This document shows, piece by piece, positions 1 through 6,031 of a DNA stretch of 8,805 nucleotides. This DNA is from an uncultured Mycoplasmatota bacterium (GTDB lineage Bacteria; Bacillota_I; Bacilli_A; RF39; UBA660). The stretch is taken from NCBI GenBank assembly GCA_900554615.1, contig USIB01000053.1, positions 1 through 8,805 of the forward strand, written 5' to 3'. The notes under the pieces are model-generated. The model searched no databases. It had not been told where the DNA came from and saw only the letters and a list, made by a program, of their open reading frames with translations. Made by a program: the position numbers and the translations under genes. Position 1 is the first letter of the stretch; every line of letters begins with the position of its first letter.

Positions 1-67
1 TTGTATAGTTTAAATTAAAATTAATAATTTTTTCTATAAATATAAATTAAAGAATGGAGGTGTTCAT

Positions 68-1621
68 ATGAATGAAACAGTTTTCTCCATTTTACTATTT
101 GTTCTTGGATTAATTATAGGATTAGTTAGTATACTAGTTATAAATGCTTTAAAGAAAAAGAGAGAAACAAAAGAAGCAGACACAATAATTGATAAAGCAA
201 AAAAAGATGCAGAAAAAATTAAAAGAGATTCATTATTTGAAACAAAAGAAGAAATACATAAATTAAAAATCGAAGCAGATAAAGAAATAAAAGAAAAGAA
301 AGGCGAGATAAAAGAGCAAGAAGAGAGATTACTTCAAAGAGAAAATAATATAGATCGCCGTGATTTAGCAATGCAAAATAGAGAAAATTCTCTAGAAGAA
401 AGAGAAAATAATCTATTAGAAAAACAGCAAAAAATTCAAGAAGCAAAAGAAGAAATGGAAGAAATAAAAAAACAAGAACTTGAAGAACTAGAAAAAATAA
501 GCAAATATACAAAAGAACAAGCAAGAGAAGCGGTAATGAAGATAGTTGAAGAAAAAATGACTAAAGAAATAGCAACATACATAAAAGAAAGAGAAGCAGA
601 AGCTAAACTAGAAGTGGATGAGAAAAGTAAAGAATTACTAGTTGGAGCAATGCAAAAATATTCAGCAGATATTACAAATGAACAAACAGTATCAGTTATA
701 AATCTTCCTAATGATGAAATGAAAGGAAGACTAATTGGTAGAGAAGGTAGAAATATTAGAACAATAGAGTCAGTAACAGGAGTAGATTTAATAATAGATG
801 ATACACCTGAAGCAATTGTAATATCAAGTTTTGATCCTTTAAGAAGAGAAATAGCAAGATTAACACTAGAAACATTAATAAAAGATGGAAGAATACATCC
901 AGCTAGAATTGAAGAGTTATATGCTAAAACTTGTGCCGATGTAAAAACAGCAATAAAAGAATATGGAAAAAATGCTTTATATGAATTAGGACTATCAAAA
1001 ATGGATCCAGAATTAGTAGAAATAGTAGGAAAGCTACATTTTAGAAGTAGTTATGGTCAAAATGCCTTAAAACATTCTATGGAAGTTGCTAATTTATCAG
1101 GTATTTTAGCAGGAGAATTAGGAGAAAATGTCAATCTTGCTAAAAGAGCAGGTCTACTACATGATATTGGAAAAGCTATCGACTTTGAAATGGAAGGAAG
1201 TCACGTAAAGATTGGAATGGATCTTGCCAAAAAATATGGTGAAGATGAAGTAATAATAAATGCAATAGCATCTCATCATGGTGATACAGAGCCAACAAGT
1301 ATAATTGCTTCAATTGTCGCAATAGCGGATTCAATCTCTGCTTCACGTCCTGGTGCAAGAAATGATTCTTCAGAAAATTATATACAAAGATTAGAAGAAT
1401 TAGAGGAAATAGGAAATAATGTTGATGGAGTAGAGAAGGCTTATGCTGTACAAGCTGGTAGAGAACTTAGAGTAATGGTTAAACCAGATGAAGTGGATGA
1501 TTTAACAGCACATCAAATAGCGAGAACAATTAAAGAAAAAATAGAAAGCGAGTTAAAATATCCTGGAACAATAAAAGTAACAGTAATAAGAGAAATAAGA
1601 TGGGCAGAAGAGGCTAAGTAG
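68..1621 (+). CDS. rny: Ribonuclease Y, membrane-anchored endoribonuclease
   Basis: RNase Y starts mRNA decay in Gram-positive bacteria by endonucleolytic cleavage at the inner face of the membrane. The 517-residue product has the family's usual length and full architecture. One N-terminal transmembrane helix (about residues 5-27) is followed by a long charged coiled coil (about 30-195). A KH RNA-binding domain (about 207-270) carries the GXXG loop in RLIGREGRNIRTIE (222-234). An HD phosphohydrolase domain has H336, the HD pair H365-D366 in LLHDIGKA, H403-H404 and D421 as metal ligands. The C-terminal domain ends RWAEEAK. The ATG is set by GGAGGTG at 56-62, five bases upstream. The next gene begins 32 bases downstream behind its own strong ribosome site, so the two may be cotranscribed. 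Every key residue is present and nothing suggests decay. Identification is secure. Confidence 0.98.
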   Translation: MNETVFSILLFVLGLIIGLVSILVINALKKKRETKEADTIIDKAKKDAEKIKRDSLFETKEEIHKLKIEADKEIKEKKGEIKEQEERLLQRENNIDRRDLAMQNRENSLEERENNLLEKQQKIQEAKEEMEEIKKQELEELEKISKYTKEQAREAVMKIVEEKMTKEIATYIKEREAEAKLEVDEKSKELLVGAMQKYSADITNEQTVSVINLPNDEMKGRLIGREGRNIRTIESVTGVDLIIDDTPEAIVISSFDPLRREIARLTLETLIKDGRIHPARIEELYAKTCADVKTAIKEYGKNALYELGLSKMDPELVEIVGKLHFRSSYGQNALKHSMEVANLSGILAGELGENVNLAKRAGLLHDIGKAIDFEMEGSHVKIGMDLAKKYGEDEVIINAIASHHGDTEPTSIIASIVAIADSISASRPGARNDSSENYIQRLEELEEIGNNVDGVEKAYAVQAGRELRVMVKPDEVDDLTAHQIARTIKEKIESELKYPGTIKVTVIREIRWAEEAK

Positions 1622-1638
1622 TCTTTTCTGTTTTCTGT

Positions 1639-1647
1639 AAGGAGGAG
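1639..1647 (+). promoter_or_regulatory. Strong ribosome binding site fixing a GTG start
   Basis: AAGGAGGAG lies six bases before the GTG at 1654. It justifies a GTG start for the NagZ-like gene, since no ATG lies nearby in that frame and the GTG immediately precedes the conserved opening of the protein. Confidence 0.85.
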
Positions 1648-1653
1648 TATTAA

Positions 1654-2724
1654 GTGAAAAAAGATTTGTCGTTAGAAGAAAAAGTTGGTCAAATGTTTAT
1701 GTTTGGAGTAAACAAAAATAACATTGACGGAATATTAGAATTAATAAAAAAAAATAAAATTGGTGGAGTAATATTATATAAACAGAATTATACTAGTTAT
1801 GAAGAAATGTTAAGTTTAATAAAAAGAATAAGAGAAGCAAATGCTAGTAACAAGACACCACTTTTAATAGCGATCGACCAAGAAGGTGGAAGAGTAAATA
1901 GAATGCCACCAGAATTCAAAAATCTAAGAAGTATAACTTATGTTTCTGATTTAAATAAACCAAGTTTAATAAAAAAATACTCCGAAATAATTTCAAAAGA
2001 GTTATCTGAATGTAATATAAATATGAACTTTGCTCCCGTATTAGATATTAACAATAATTCAAATAATAATGTTATAAAGTTAAGATGTTTTTCAAATGAA
2101 GAACAAAAAGTATCAGAGTATGGAAAAATATATATAAAAGAAATGCAATCTAACAATGTAATTCCTGTTGTAAAACATTTTCCAGGTCATGGTTGTACAA
2201 AAAAAGATTCACATATGTTTTTACCATATATAAATAATTATAAAGAAATGCTAAATAAACATATGAAGCCATTTGAAGTAGCAATTAAAAATAATTGTGA
2301 TGCTATAATGGTAGGACACATAATAATACCAAAGTTAACAGGAGTCTTTCCAGCATCAATATCCCAAAAGTTTATTTCAGAATATTTAAGAAAAAGATAT
2401 AATTATGATGGATTGGTTATCACGGACGATATAAGGATGAAATCAGTAAATATATTATATAGAGGAGTTGCTTTAAAAAAAGCTTTCACATCAGAGTCTG
2501 ATATAGTATTATTCAAGTATCGCAAAGGTGATGAGAAGATTATAGAAAAAGTAGTGGATATGGCAAAAAAAGGAATAATACCAGAAGAAAAAATAAATAA
2601 ATCAGTATCAAGAATATTAAAAATAAAAGAAAAATATAAAGTAACAGATAAGATAATAAATAAAGGTTGCAATATAGAAGAGATAAATAAAGAAATAGAA
2701 AAATTAAATAGTAATATAAAATAA
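1654..2724 (+). CDS. nagZ: NagZ-like beta-N-acetylhexosaminidase, glycoside hydrolase family 3
   Basis: This protein is predicted to remove terminal beta-linked N-acetylglucosamine from peptidoglycan fragments such as GlcNAc-anhydroMurNAc or GlcNAc-MurNAc peptides, in cell-wall recycling. The 356-residue product is a single GH3 barrel. Visible motifs are AIDQEGGRV (73-81), the substrate-binding KHFPGHG (174-180), the Asp-His dyad in DSH (185-187) characteristic of NagZ enzymes, and ITDDIRM (256-262) with the likely nucleophile D258. R144 sits where NagZ proteins carry the conserved Arg of the R-x-F segment. There is no signal peptide and no extra C-terminal domain, so it should be cytosolic, unlike the larger secreted Bacillus subtilis NagZ. 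The start is GTG, chosen for its AAGGAGGAG site. A general family 3 glucosidase is less likely because of the DSH dyad; exact substrate is inferred from the family. Confidence 0.88.
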   Translation: MKKDLSLEEKVGQMFMFGVNKNNIDGILELIKKNKIGGVILYKQNYTSYEEMLSLIKRIREANASNKTPLLIAIDQEGGRVNRMPPEFKNLRSITYVSDLNKPSLIKKYSEIISKELSECNINMNFAPVLDINNNSNNNVIKLRCFSNEEQKVSEYGKIYIKEMQSNNVIPVVKHFPGHGCTKKDSHMFLPYINNYKEMLNKHMKPFEVAIKNNCDAIMVGHIIIPKLTGVFPASISQKFISEYLRKRYNYDGLVITDDIRMKSVNILYRGVALKKAFTSESDIVLFKYRKGDEKIIEKVVDMAKKGIIPEEKINKSVSRILKIKEKYKVTDKIINKGCNIEEINKEIEKLNSNIK

Positions 2725-2742
2725 AGTATATTTCTTTATTTT
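2718..2742 (+). terminator. Possible weak A+T-rich hairpin at the end of the NagZ-like gene
   Basis: A perfect 9-base inverted repeat, AAAATAAAG (2718-2726) and CTTTATTTT (2734-2742), flanks the 7-base loop TATATTT. The left arm contains the stop codon of the upstream gene. The right arm supplies the only T-rich tail, and the stem has a single G-C pair, so any terminator would be weak. It also covers the likely -35 region of the ftsY promoter, so it could equally be an operator or chance in A+T-rich DNA. Confidence 0.35.
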
Positions 2743-2763
2743 CAAACCAAAAGATGATATAAT
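2735..2763 (+). promoter_or_regulatory. Extended -10 SigA-type promoter for the ftsY operon
   Basis: A perfect TATAAT at 2758-2763 is preceded by TG one base upstream (TGA at 2755-2757), the extended -10 arrangement. The -35 region 17 bases upstream (TTTATT, 2735-2740) is poor, as is common with extended -10 promoters. The predicted transcript starts near 2770, about 20 bases before the ftsY ATG, leaving room for the AGGAGGT site at 2779-2785. Confidence 0.65.
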
Positions 2764-2790
2764 TAATATATAAACATCAGGAGGTATATA

Positions 2791-3753
2791 ATGAGCTTAT
2801 TTGATAAAATAAAGAGTGCTTTTGTAAAAGATAAAGAGGCCAAAAAATATGAAGAAGGTCTAGCAAAAACAAGAAAAGAGTTTTCTACAGAATTATCATC
2901 ACTTTCAAAAAAATATAAAAATATCGATGATGACTATTTTGAAGAATTAGAGAACACACTTATAATGGCCGATATTGGGGTAAATACTGTAGTAAAGTTT
3001 GTAGATAAATTAAAAAAGAGAGTAAAAGAAGAAAAAATAAAAGATACAGAAACATTAAAAGAAATAATAATAGATGAACTATTAATAATGTATGTTGATA
3101 GTGGTGTATTAAAAAGTAAAATAAATTATAGTAGTGAAGGACCAACTGTAATACTATTTATAGGAGTAAATGGCGTTGGTAAAACAACGAGCATTGGAAA
3201 AATAGCAAGTAAATTAAAAAAAGAAGGTAAAAAAGTACTTTTGGTAGCAGGGGATACTTTTAGAGCGGGAGCAATAGAACAGATAAAAGAATGGGGAGAA
3301 AGAGAAAAAATAGATGTAGTAAGTACAGAATCTAAAGATCCGTCAGCGGCAGTTTATGATGGAATAGATAAAGGAATAAAAGGAGAGTATAATGTAATAT
3401 TAATAGATACAGCAGGTAGACTACAAAATAAAGTAAATCTAATGAACGAATTAGCAAAAATGAATTCCGTAATCAAAAAAATGATTCCAAATGCTCCACA
3501 CGAAACACTATTAGTAATAGACGCAACATCAGGACAAAATGGTATATCACAAGCCAAATCATTTAGTGAAGTTACAGATATAACAGGAATAGTTTTAACA
3601 AAGTTAGATGGAACTGCTAAGGGAGGAATAGTCCTAGCAATAAAAGAAGAAGTAAATATACCAGTAAAGTTTGTTGGACTGGGAGAAAAAGCCGAAGACT
3701 TAGAATCATTTGATATAGAAAAATATATTTATGGATTATTTAAAGATTTATAG
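2791..3753 (+). CDS. ftsY: Signal recognition particle receptor FtsY
   Basis: FtsY is the membrane-associated GTPase that docks the Ffh-4.5S RNA-ribosome complex for co-translational insertion of membrane proteins. The 320-residue product is an NG-core FtsY without the long acidic A domain of enterobacteria, as usual in Gram-positives. The helical N domain (about 1-110) begins with the short amphipathic segment MSLFDKIKSAF, suited to lipid contact. The G domain shows G1 GVNGVGKTT (125-133), GDTFRAGAIEQ (154-164), G3 DTAGR (206-210), G4 TKLD (270-273) with the following GTAKGG, and the closing GLGEKAEDLESF (296-307). The start is fixed by AGGAGGT five bases before the ATG. FtsY rather than Ffh is indicated by the absence of a methionine-rich M domain and by the C-terminus ending just after the G domain. 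It leads a five-gene transcription unit. Confidence 0.98.
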   Translation: MSLFDKIKSAFVKDKEAKKYEEGLAKTRKEFSTELSSLSKKYKNIDDDYFEELENTLIMADIGVNTVVKFVDKLKKRVKEEKIKDTETLKEIIIDELLIMYVDSGVLKSKINYSSEGPTVILFIGVNGVGKTTSIGKIASKLKKEGKKVLLVAGDTFRAGAIEQIKEWGEREKIDVVSTESKDPSAAVYDGIDKGIKGEYNVILIDTAGRLQNKVNLMNELAKMNSVIKKMIPNAPHETLLVIDATSGQNGISQAKSFSEVTDITGIVLTKLDGTAKGGIVLAIKEEVNIPVKFVGLGEKAEDLESFDIEKYIYGLFKDL

Positions 3754-3768
3754 AAAGGGTGAAAAAAA

Positions 3769-4083
3769 GTGAAAAAAGAAACCAAAGAGAAAAAAAAGAA
3801 AAAAGAAGAAAAATACAAGTTAGTAGATGCTAATAAGCTAAGAAAGATAGAATTAACAATATCAATAGTAGTAGGAGTAATATTTCTAGTACTATTAATA
3901 CTATCACTAACCAATATAGTATACCTTCCTGCAACACTAATATCACTTGCATTATTCTTCTTCTGCATTTGTTACTACTACATTGAAGATCAATCAAAGA
4001 AAAAATTAGTATATATTCTTTTTAGCCTAGGTGTACTACTAATAGTAGTAGAAGTAATATATACATTAATAAAAATAAGTTAA
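3769..4083 (+). CDS. Small three-helix membrane protein of unknown function
   Basis: I do not recognise this 104-residue protein. The first 27 residues are strongly basic, with a run of lysine and glutamate, and should stay cytosolic. Three hydrophobic segments follow at about 28-50, 52-72 and 79-102, separated by short turns (the second turn is EDQSKKK), so it is almost all membrane. The likely start is GTG at 3769 behind AAAGGGTGA (3754-3762); there is no ATG early in the frame. It sits 15 bases after ftsY, and its stop codon abuts the ATG of ylxM with no gap, so the two are probably translationally coupled. A role at the membrane alongside FtsY is suggested only by position. The minus-strand reading frame over its first half reflects base composition. 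Confidence 0.8.
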   Translation: MKKETKEKKKKKEEKYKLVDANKLRKIELTISIVVGVIFLVLLILSLTNIVYLPATLISLALFFFCICYYYIEDQSKKKLVYILFSLGVLLIVVEVIYTLIKIS

Positions 4084-4377
4084 ATGCAAACAAGAGAAAA
4101 ATTAATAATACTATATGATTTCTATGGTGAATTGTTAAATGATAAACAAAAATCATATTTTGAAGATTATTACTTTAACAATCTTTCGCTAGGAGAAATA
4201 AGTGAAAACGAAAATGTAAGTAGAAATGCAGTACATAAAAGCATAAAAAGTATAGAAAGAAAATTATATGATTATGAAGAAAAACTAAAACTATATCAAA
4301 AATCACAAGAATTAAATGAGATAGCAGATAGTATACAAGATAAGAAATTAAGAGAAAGAATAAAAAATATATTGTAG
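4084..4377 (+). CDS. ylxM: YlxM-like DNA-binding/SRP-associated protein
   Basis: YlxM proteins are short helix-turn-helix proteins resembling sigma-70 region 4, nearly always encoded next to ftsY and ffh in Firmicutes and linked to the signal recognition particle. This 97-residue product has the family opening, LYDFYGELLNDKQKSYFEDYY (10-30), followed by the helix-turn-helix SLGEISENENVSRNAVHKSI (35-54) and a charged C-terminal helix with YEEKLKLY (64-71). The ATG follows directly on the TAA of the preceding gene and has no good ribosome site of its own, so expression by coupling is likely. The protein is near the short end of the family. The gene that normally comes next, ffh, is absent; a membrane microprotein and an AAA+ ATPase follow instead. 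Confidence 0.92.
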   Translation: MQTREKLIILYDFYGELLNDKQKSYFEDYYFNNLSLGEISENENVSRNAVHKSIKSIERKLYDYEEKLKLYQKSQELNEIADSIQDKKLRERIKNIL

Positions 4378-4388
4378 GGGAGAAAAAT

Positions 4389-4526
4389 ATGACAAGTAGA
4401 AAATATAAAATGTATTATGATTATAGAAAAAGAACAAGTGGTGGATTTTTAGATGCCATCTTTCTATCAGGAATAATGCTAATTGGTCTAATGCTAATAA
4501 TGCTTTCCCTAGTAGGAGGTAAATAA
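4389..4526 (+). CDS. 45-residue single-pass membrane microprotein
   Basis: This small gene fits exactly between ylxM and the AAA+ gene. The 45-residue product has a basic, tyrosine-rich N-terminus (MTSRKYKMYYDYRKR), a short SGGF hinge, and one hydrophobic helix from about residue 21 to 42, ending VGGK. Topology should be N-in, with almost nothing outside. TAGGGGAG (4375-4382), overlapping the ylxM stop codon, gives it a ribosome site seven bases before the ATG. Its last codons (GTA GGA GGT) form the Shine-Dalgarno sequence for the next gene, and its TAA overlaps that gene's ATG by one base. The length, ribosome site and tight packing argue that it is real, although so short a frame could arise by chance. 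No function is recognised; a membrane adaptor for the ATPase is one inference. Confidence 0.72.
   Translation: MTSRKYKMYYDYRKRTSGGFLDAIFLSGIMLIGLMLIMLSLVGGK
4514..4520 (+). promoter_or_regulatory. Ribosome binding site embedded in the microprotein gene
   Basis: AGGAGGT lies inside the last codons of the 45-residue gene, five bases before the ATG at 4526. With the one-base stop/start overlap (TAATG), it ties translation of the AAA+ ATPase to that of the microprotein and fixes the ATPase start. Confidence 0.85.
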
Positions 4527-5413
4527 TGACAGGAGTACTAGAAAGATTTTCCGACAATTTAACAAGTGTCAAATACATAACGAATCCAGCTGTAGCTAGA
4601 GATGATGAAATAAAAAAATTAATATTAGTATTACTAACGCCTGAAAAATCAGCCGTATTAGTAGGAAAACCAGGCATTGGAAAAACAGCAATCGTAGAGG
4701 GATTAGCCTACAGAATACAAAGAAATGAAGTGCCAGATGCTTTAAAAGGTTTTACAATATATAGAGTAAATACATCAGCTCTTTTAACAAATGATGGAGA
4801 AGAAAATAGAGTATTAAAACTAGTAGAAGAACTAAAACAAAAAGAAAAAGTAATATTATTTATAGATGAAATTCACACTTTAATAGGGGGAGAAGAGTCA
4901 TTAGACTTGGCCAATATGTTTAAAGAAGGACTAAGTAGAGGAACAATCAAGATGATAGGAGCAACAACAACATATGAATATGAAAGATACATAATGCGAG
5001 ATAAAGCCTTTTTAAGAAGATTTGAAAAAGTAGATGTATTAGAGCCAACTGAGGAGATGACAGTAGAAATACTCCTAAAAACATTACCAAAGTTGGAGCA
5101 GCAGACAGGAGTAGTACTTCCATATACTTACTTTATCAAAGAAAAAATAATGAAATTCATAGTAAATATGACATCAGAATACAAAAGAGTATATGAAATA
5201 TCTTCAAGATACCCAGATATAGCATTAGTAATACTAAGACAATGTTTTTCAAATGCCATATACGAAAATAGAAAAACAATAGATTTAAAAAATGTATATG
5301 ATGCTATAAGAACAACAAAAGCAGTATATCCAGATGTTATAAAAAAAGAATTAGTAAGATTTAAAGAAATATTTAAGGATGAACTAAAGGAAGAAAAAAT
5401 AGAAATAGAATAA
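4526..5413 (+). CDS. Single-domain ClpA/ClpB-type AAA+ ATPase
   Basis: The 295-residue protein matches only the first AAA+ module (D1) of ClpA/ClpB/ClpC. It begins almost directly with the nucleotide-binding core (RDDEIKKLILVL, 25-36). It has Walker A GKPGIGKT (47-54) followed by AIVEGLAYRI, Walker B VILFIDE (109-115) with IHTLIGG, sensor 1 GATTTYEYERYI (145-156), arginine fingers RRF (164-166) and a sensor-2-like YPDIALVILRQC (229-240). The Clp N-terminal domain, the middle coiled-coil domain and the second ATPase domain are absent. The segment where ClpB D1 carries the KYRGEFEERL pore loop reads TNDGEENRVLKLVEEL, lacking the aromatic and basic pore residues. It should therefore hydrolyse ATP, but threading of unfolded protein is doubtful. 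It is the last gene of the ftsY unit and is coupled to the microprotein. I know no characterised counterpart. Confidence 0.85.
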   Translation: MTGVLERFSDNLTSVKYITNPAVARDDEIKKLILVLLTPEKSAVLVGKPGIGKTAIVEGLAYRIQRNEVPDALKGFTIYRVNTSALLTNDGEENRVLKLVEELKQKEKVILFIDEIHTLIGGEESLDLANMFKEGLSRGTIKMIGATTTYEYERYIMRDKAFLRRFEKVDVLEPTEEMTVEILLKTLPKLEQQTGVVLPYTYFIKEKIMKFIVNMTSEYKRVYEISSRYPDIALVILRQCFSNAIYENRKTIDLKNVYDAIRTTKAVYPDVIKKELVRFKEIFKDELKEEKIEIE

Positions 5414-5433
5414 GAATATCAACAAAAAATAAT

Positions 5434-5462
5434 ATGAATGGCAAAAGTCGTTCATTTTTTTT
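5434..5462 (+). terminator. Rho-independent terminator after the AAA+ gene
   Basis: A 9-base stem, ATGAATGGC (5434-5442) pairing with GTCGTTCAT (5447-5455) through two G-T wobbles, closes on an AAAA loop. It runs into an uninterrupted T tract at 5455-5462. It lies 20 bases beyond the ATPase stop codon and marks the end of the ftsY unit. The reverse strand lacks a matching T tract, so it acts on the + strand only. Confidence 0.85.
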
Positions 5463-5481
5463 CATTCAATTTACACTTTTC

Positions 5482-5511
5482 TTTACATTAATCGCCAAAA
5501 TATGATATACT
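5482..5511 (+). promoter_or_regulatory. SigA-type promoter of the envelope operon, extended -10
   Basis: TTTACA (5482-5487) and TATACT (5506-5511) are separated by 18 bases. A TG at 5503-5504 forms an extended -10 element like that of the ftsY promoter. The predicted start near 5518 leaves a leader of only about nine bases, consisting of GGTGG and four more bases before the ATG at 5527. A second TTTACA at 5470-5475 repeats the box 12 bases upstream, and an overlapping TATAAT at 5512-5517 would make the transcript nearly leaderless. Confidence 0.7.
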
Positions 5512-5526
5512 TATAATGGTGGTAGA

Positions 5527-6024
5527 ATGAAAAAAGTAGTAATAAACATTTTAATCATTTTGTATTTCCTAGTAACAATAATAGTTACATATTCTTTATT
5601 ATCTTACAATAAATACAATATCGTTGAAACAAATGATAAGTATGTATTAACACTAGAAGAAGAAAACAAAGATTTCAAAAAAAGTGATTTAATAATAATA
5701 AAGAAATCAAATGACTACAAAAAGGGAGACTTTGTATTTTATTATGATACATATGCAACTAAAATAACGGTAAAATATGCAAAAATAGGAAATATAAAAG
5801 AAATTAACAATGAAGAACAAGAAATAACATTAGAAGATGATTTAGTTTTATCAAGTGAGAATATTCTAGGAAAAAAACAAAATACAACCTCTTACAAAGC
5901 ATTAGGAGTGATTTTTAATACATTAACTTCAAAGTGGGGATACCTATTTATCATAATATTTCCAATGTTAATTGCCTTCGTATATGAATTATATGCCATA
6001 TTCAAAGAGATAAAGAAAAAATAA
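5527..6024 (+). CDS. S26 signal-peptidase-like membrane protein, probably without catalytic serine
   Basis: This 165-residue protein has the outline of a SipW/archaeal-type signal peptidase I. It has an N-terminal transmembrane helix (about 4-26), an extracytoplasmic domain (27-136), a second helix (about 137-157) and a basic tail ending KEIKKK. Family-like blocks are SDLIIIKK (53-60) for the usual GDLVIV, YKKGDFVFYYD (64-74), LEDDLVLSSENILGKK (102-117) and YKALGVIF (123-130). The catalytic S-M-x-P motif should fall about nine residues before D54, but the segment there reads LTLEEENKDF and contains no serine. A SipW-type T-H-R-I histidine is also missing, although K83 or K86 in VKYAKIGNI could stand for the general-base lysine. 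It is therefore probably a non-proteolytic relative with a scaffold or chaperone role. GGTGG four bases before the ATG sets the start. It opens the operon containing a candidate SipW-type substrate. Confidence 0.68.
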   Translation: MKKVVINILIILYFLVTIIVTYSLLSYNKYNIVETNDKYVLTLEEENKDFKKSDLIIIKKSNDYKKGDFVFYYDTYATKITVKYAKIGNIKEINNEEQEITLEDDLVLSSENILGKKQNTTSYKALGVIFNTLTSKWGYLFIIIFPMLIAFVYELYAIFKEIKKK

Positions 6025-6031
6025 CAATAAT

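Noticed and set aside
1..50. Possible promoter in front of rny (TTGTAT at 1-6, TATAAA at 35-40)
   Set aside because: The boxes are about 28 bases apart, far from the usual 17, and the region is almost purely A and T, so any match is weak. The true promoter may lie outside the window.
219..524. Minus-strand open frame of 101 residues inside rny
   Set aside because: It is the leucine/phenylalanine-rich reverse reading of the lysine/glutamate-rich coiled coil of RNase Y, with no ribosome site or gene neighbours on that strand.
3729..3968. Minus-strand open frame of 79 residues over the three-helix protein
   Set aside because: Its phenylalanine/serine-rich stretch mirrors the AAA/GAA-rich lysine tail of the plus-strand gene; there are no start signals.
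4348..4677. Minus-strand open frame of 109 residues over the ylxM end, the microprotein and the ATPase start
   Set aside because: The plus-strand genes here have ribosome sites and recognisable motifs. The reverse frame has none and faces against the whole operon.
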